A stretch of DNA of 5,636 nucleotides from Saprospiraceae bacterium (GTDB lineage: Bacteria > Bacteroidota > Bacteroidia > Chitinophagales > Saprospiraceae): positions 1 to 5,636 of the forward strand of contig CANETR010000173.1 of NCBI GenBank assembly GCA_947441325.1, given 5' to 3'. The position numbers and the translations under genes are program-made. The notes below the pieces were generated by a model. That model made no database searches, was not told the DNA's origin, and saw nothing but the letters and a program-made list of their open reading frames with translations. Numbering within the stretch: the stretch's first letter is position 1; each line of letters opens with the position of its first letter. Shown piece by piece: positions 4,603 through 5,636 of the stretch.

Positions 4603-5636
4603 TTATTTTGAGTTATTACCAATTGTTTCTTCAAAAAGTTCCAAAATTCTTCTGTATTCATCGGTCCAACTGGAAGATTCTATAAAACCGTGCGCTTCCA
4701 TGGGGAATACAGAAAGTTCCCAATTTTCTTTGCCTAATTCAATCAGACGCTGAGAAAGCCTCACTACATCTTGAAACTGAACATTGTCATCGACTACTCC
4801 GTGCAGCATGAGCAGCTTTCCCTTCAGCCCTTCAGCAAAATAAATAGGAGAGGAGCGGCGATATGCATCGGGGTCTTCAACAGGCGTATTTAGAATATTT
4901 GAGGTGTAGGGATGATTGTAATGTGCCCAGTCTGTAACGGAACGCAAAGCTGCACCAGCCTTGAAAACATCGGGTTTATTGAACATGCCCATCAGCGTGA
5001 TAAATCCACCGTAGGAGCCACCATAAATGCCAATTCTTTTAGGACTTATGCCATATTTTGATATCAAAAATTTAGCACCGTCCACCTGATCGCTGAGGTC
5101 CTTGCCGCCCATATGACGGTAGATTCCTGTGCGGAAATCGCGGCCATAGCCCGAGCTTGCGCGGTAATCAATATCCAAAACCGTGTAGCCCAAATCCGCA
5201 AGCAGGTTGTGGAACATATATTCCCTGTGATAAGTGCTCCACCATTTGTGAACATTTTGAAGATAACCGGCGCCATGCACAAAAATTACCGCAGGACCAC
5301 CTTTTTGTCCTTTTTCGGGGCGATAAAGCCTTGCTCTGACTTTTGTGCCGTCTTCAGCCGTAAAATAGACCAGTTCAGGGTCGCGCCATTTGTATGTTTT
5401 AAAGACCTGAGACTGTGATTCTGTAATTTTCACAGCTGTACTGAATTGCTTGTTCTCCTGCAAATAAAGCTCCCAGGGTTTGTTGGAATAAGAATGTCGG
5501 ATAGCTAATTTTTTTTCATCCGGTGAAAGGTAAACCTCATTATTTCCGGTCAAAGAAGTGATTTTTTCTTTCTTCAGGCTTTCTATATCCAGTTTATAAA
5601 AATGCCTTTCTCCAGGATCGACTTCAGAACTAGTGA
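4603..5636 (-). CDS. S9-family peptidase (DPP-IV/prolyl oligopeptidase-like), 5' end outside window
   Basis: The C-terminal 343 residues of a serine peptidase of the alpha/beta-hydrolase fold are visible. The nucleophile Ser lies in [10 protein letters not shown] (codon 5014-5016). The acid is the first Asp of [10 protein letters not shown] (4789-4791, by alignment with human DPP-IV D708), and the His is in EAHGF (4690-4692). HGAGY and DYRASSGYG mark the usual oxyanion and active-site strands. The frame stays open to the window edge: a TTG at 5551-5553 is an internal Leu codon, because the residues upstream ([21 protein letters not shown]) read as the last blades of a DPP-IV-type beta-propeller, continuing into [15 protein letters not shown]. 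Whole enzymes of this family usually have 700-950 residues, so more than half is missing here. Such enzymes cleave peptides, often after proline, and in Bacteroidetes are commonly exported, but the signal region and the substrate-binding Glu pair cannot be seen. The tlpA-like gene follows after 11 nt. Confidence 0.93.
   Translation of the reverse strand, partial: TSSEVDPGERHFYKLDIESLKKEKITSLTGNNEVYLSPDEKKLAIRHSYSNKPWELYLQENKQFSTAVKITESQSQVFKTYKWRDPELVYFTAEDGTKVRARLYRPEKGQKGGPAVIFVHGAGYLQNVHKWWSTYHREYMFHNLLADLGYTVLDIDYRASSGYGRDFRTGIYRHMGGKDLSDQVDGAKFLISKYGISPKRIGIYGGSYGGFITLMGMFNKPDVFKAGAALRSVTDWAHYNHPYTSNILNTPVEDPDAYRRSSPIYFAEGLKGKLLMLHGVVDDNVQFQDVVRLSQRLIELGKENWELSVFPMEAHGFIESSSWTDEYRRILELFEETIGNNSK

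Noticed and set aside
5113..5418. Plus-strand reading frame of 101 codons within the peptidase gene
   Set aside because: It is antisense to well-conserved catalytic sequence, its translation matches no recognisable family, and it has no promoter or spacing that supports a gene.

Overview
The window looks like a piece of a Bacteroidetes (Bacteroidota) chromosome. It is AT-rich and no gene start has a Shine-Dalgarno sequence. One promoter matches the Bacteroidetes form (TTG, 19 nt, TAnnTTTG). A TlpA-type lipoprotein with an N-terminal DUF4369-like part sits next to a DPP-IV-like S9 peptidase, a pairing of families common in that phylum. The genus cannot be told from the sequence.

Left half, plus strand. 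An AT-rich leader (1-222) is followed by rpoN (223-1902), which encodes sigma-54 with an unusually long acidic region II. A Fur-family metalloregulator (1956-2375) starts 54 nt later. It has its own well-matched promoter in the gap, so it is not simply co-transcribed with rpoN. From the last bases of that gene to 2717 there is no gene, but the stretch is highly structured. First comes an array of 21 heptamers (consensus ATTGARY, 2371-2517) kept in perfect 7-nt register. Then come two copies of a composite element: a 19-nt hairpin with stem TCTCGT/ACGAGA, followed by four pyrimidine units of 8, 7, 8 and 7 nt. Twenty-four nt after the second copy, a two-domain cytosolic protein begins (2718-3383). 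Its N-terminus looks SH3-like and its C-terminus resembles the cyanobacterial calcium-binding protein CcbP.

Right half, minus strand. A probable operon reads leftward: an S9 prolyl-oligopeptidase-family enzyme (4603 to beyond 5636, its 5' part outside the window), then 11 nt later a TlpA/ResA-like thioredoxin lipoprotein (3443-4591). The plus- and minus-strand genes converge on a perfect 16-bp inverted repeat (3399-3435), which probably terminates transcription from both sides.

The genes are mostly ordinary housekeeping and envelope functions, and I see no defence system, mobile element, RNA gene or CRISPR. The parts most worth a second look are the non-coding repeat block at 2371-2693 and the SH3-like plus CcbP-like architecture directly downstream of it.
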